The notes under the pieces: generated by a model
What the model saw: the letters and a program-made list of their open reading frames with translations, nothing else
Database searches by the model: none
Told to the model about the DNA's origin: nothing
Shown here: in pieces, positions 6,719-6,890 of the stretch
Layout: every line of letters begins with the position of its first letter
Position numbering within the stretch: the first letter of the stretch is position 1
Translations under genes and position numbers: made by a program
Assembly (NCBI GenBank): GCA_026389975.1
Contig: JAPLGV010000354.1
Coordinates: forward strand, 1 to 6,890
From: Chloroflexota bacterium
GTDB lineage: Bacteria > Chloroflexota > Anaerolineae > Anaerolineales > Villigracilaceae
Reading direction: 5' to 3'
DNA: 6,890 bases

Positions 6719-6890
6719 ATGTCAGAAACCAAAACTGTCTTGATCACCGGCGCGGCGGGCGGAATCGGGCGCGCCACCGTGCATCTCTTTGCCCAAAACA
6801 GCTGGTGTGTTATCGGTGTGGACCGCGCCCCCTTCGGCGAAGATTTCCCGGAAGGCGGCCTGTTCATCCAGGCCGATAACGCCGACCCGC
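6719..6890 (+). CDS. Short-chain dehydrogenase/reductase (SDR), 5' part only
   Basis: Only the first 57 codons are present; the gene runs off the window. The N-terminus is a typical SDR Rossmann start: a KTVLITG strand (5-11), then TGAAGGIG (10-17), the TGxxxGxG cofactor loop of classical SDRs. Asp35 at the end of the second strand (VIGVD) points to NAD(H) preference. The catalytic Ser-Tyr-Lys lies beyond the window and cannot be checked. The start is 2 nt after the dehydrogenase stop, with a good AGGA (6709-6712) six bases before the ATG. SDRs occur in nonulosonate and deoxy-sugar loci, for example PtmA-like proteins beside NeuB/NeuA homologues in Campylobacter flagellar glycosylation. A precursor-forming redox step is plausible, but this fragment does not identify the substrate. 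Confidence 0.85.
   Translation, partial: MSETKTVLITGAAGGIGRATVHLFAQNSWCVIGVDRAPFGEDFPEGGLFIQADNADP

Noticed and set aside
1..6890. CRISPR arrays, tRNA/rRNA, insertion sequences or direct-repeat att sites
   Set aside because: Reading by eye found no regularly spaced repeats, cloverleaf-like segments, transposase motifs or terminal inverted repeats. Nearly every base is in a glycan-biosynthesis gene.

Overview
The window is a single dense block of seven plus-strand genes with almost no intergenic space. It reads as the interior of a surface-glycan (capsule, O-antigen or glycoprotein-glycan) operon built around a nonulosonic (sialic-like) acid. Coding sequence is GC-rich with C/G-ending codons. 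No gene is diagnostic of a taxon. A free-living or environmental GC-rich bacterium fits, and Chloroflexota (Anaerolineae) is one possibility, but that is an impression and not shown by the sequence. No mobile element, RNA gene, CRISPR array or convincing internal terminator was seen.

Layout: (1) 55-936, a NeuB-family sialic/nonulosonic acid synthase that lacks the usual C-terminal SAF domain. (2) 936-2567, a capsule-type GT-B-like glycosyltransferase carrying an N-terminal four-cysteine cluster. (3) 2560-3498, a GT2 glycosyltransferase. (4) 3502-4170, a NeuA-like CMP-sugar (acylneuraminate) cytidylyltransferase. (5) 4217-5749, a multi-pass membrane protein with an alkaline-phosphatase/sulfatase-fold domain, probably a phospho-group transferase. 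(6) 5757-6716, a D-isomer-specific 2-hydroxyacid dehydrogenase. (7) 6719-6890, the start of an SDR oxidoreductase cut by the window edge. The genes overlap by 1 nt (1/2) and 8 nt (2/3), or are spaced by 2-8 nt. The one exception is a 46-nt gap before gene 5. Co-transcription and translational coupling are therefore likely.

How they may work together (inference): gene 1 condenses PEP with an aldose to make a 2-keto-3-deoxy sugar acid, and gene 4 activates it with CTP. Genes 2 and 3 assemble glycan, with gene 2 a candidate for using the CMP-sugar. Gene 5 may decorate the product outside the membrane. Genes 6 and 7 are two NAD(P)-dependent oxidoreductases that may make or tailor the sugar precursor. 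The NeuB and NeuA homologues both differ from textbook sialic-acid enzymes at recognisable signature positions. The end product may therefore not be Neu5Ac, and this is the most interesting question in the window.
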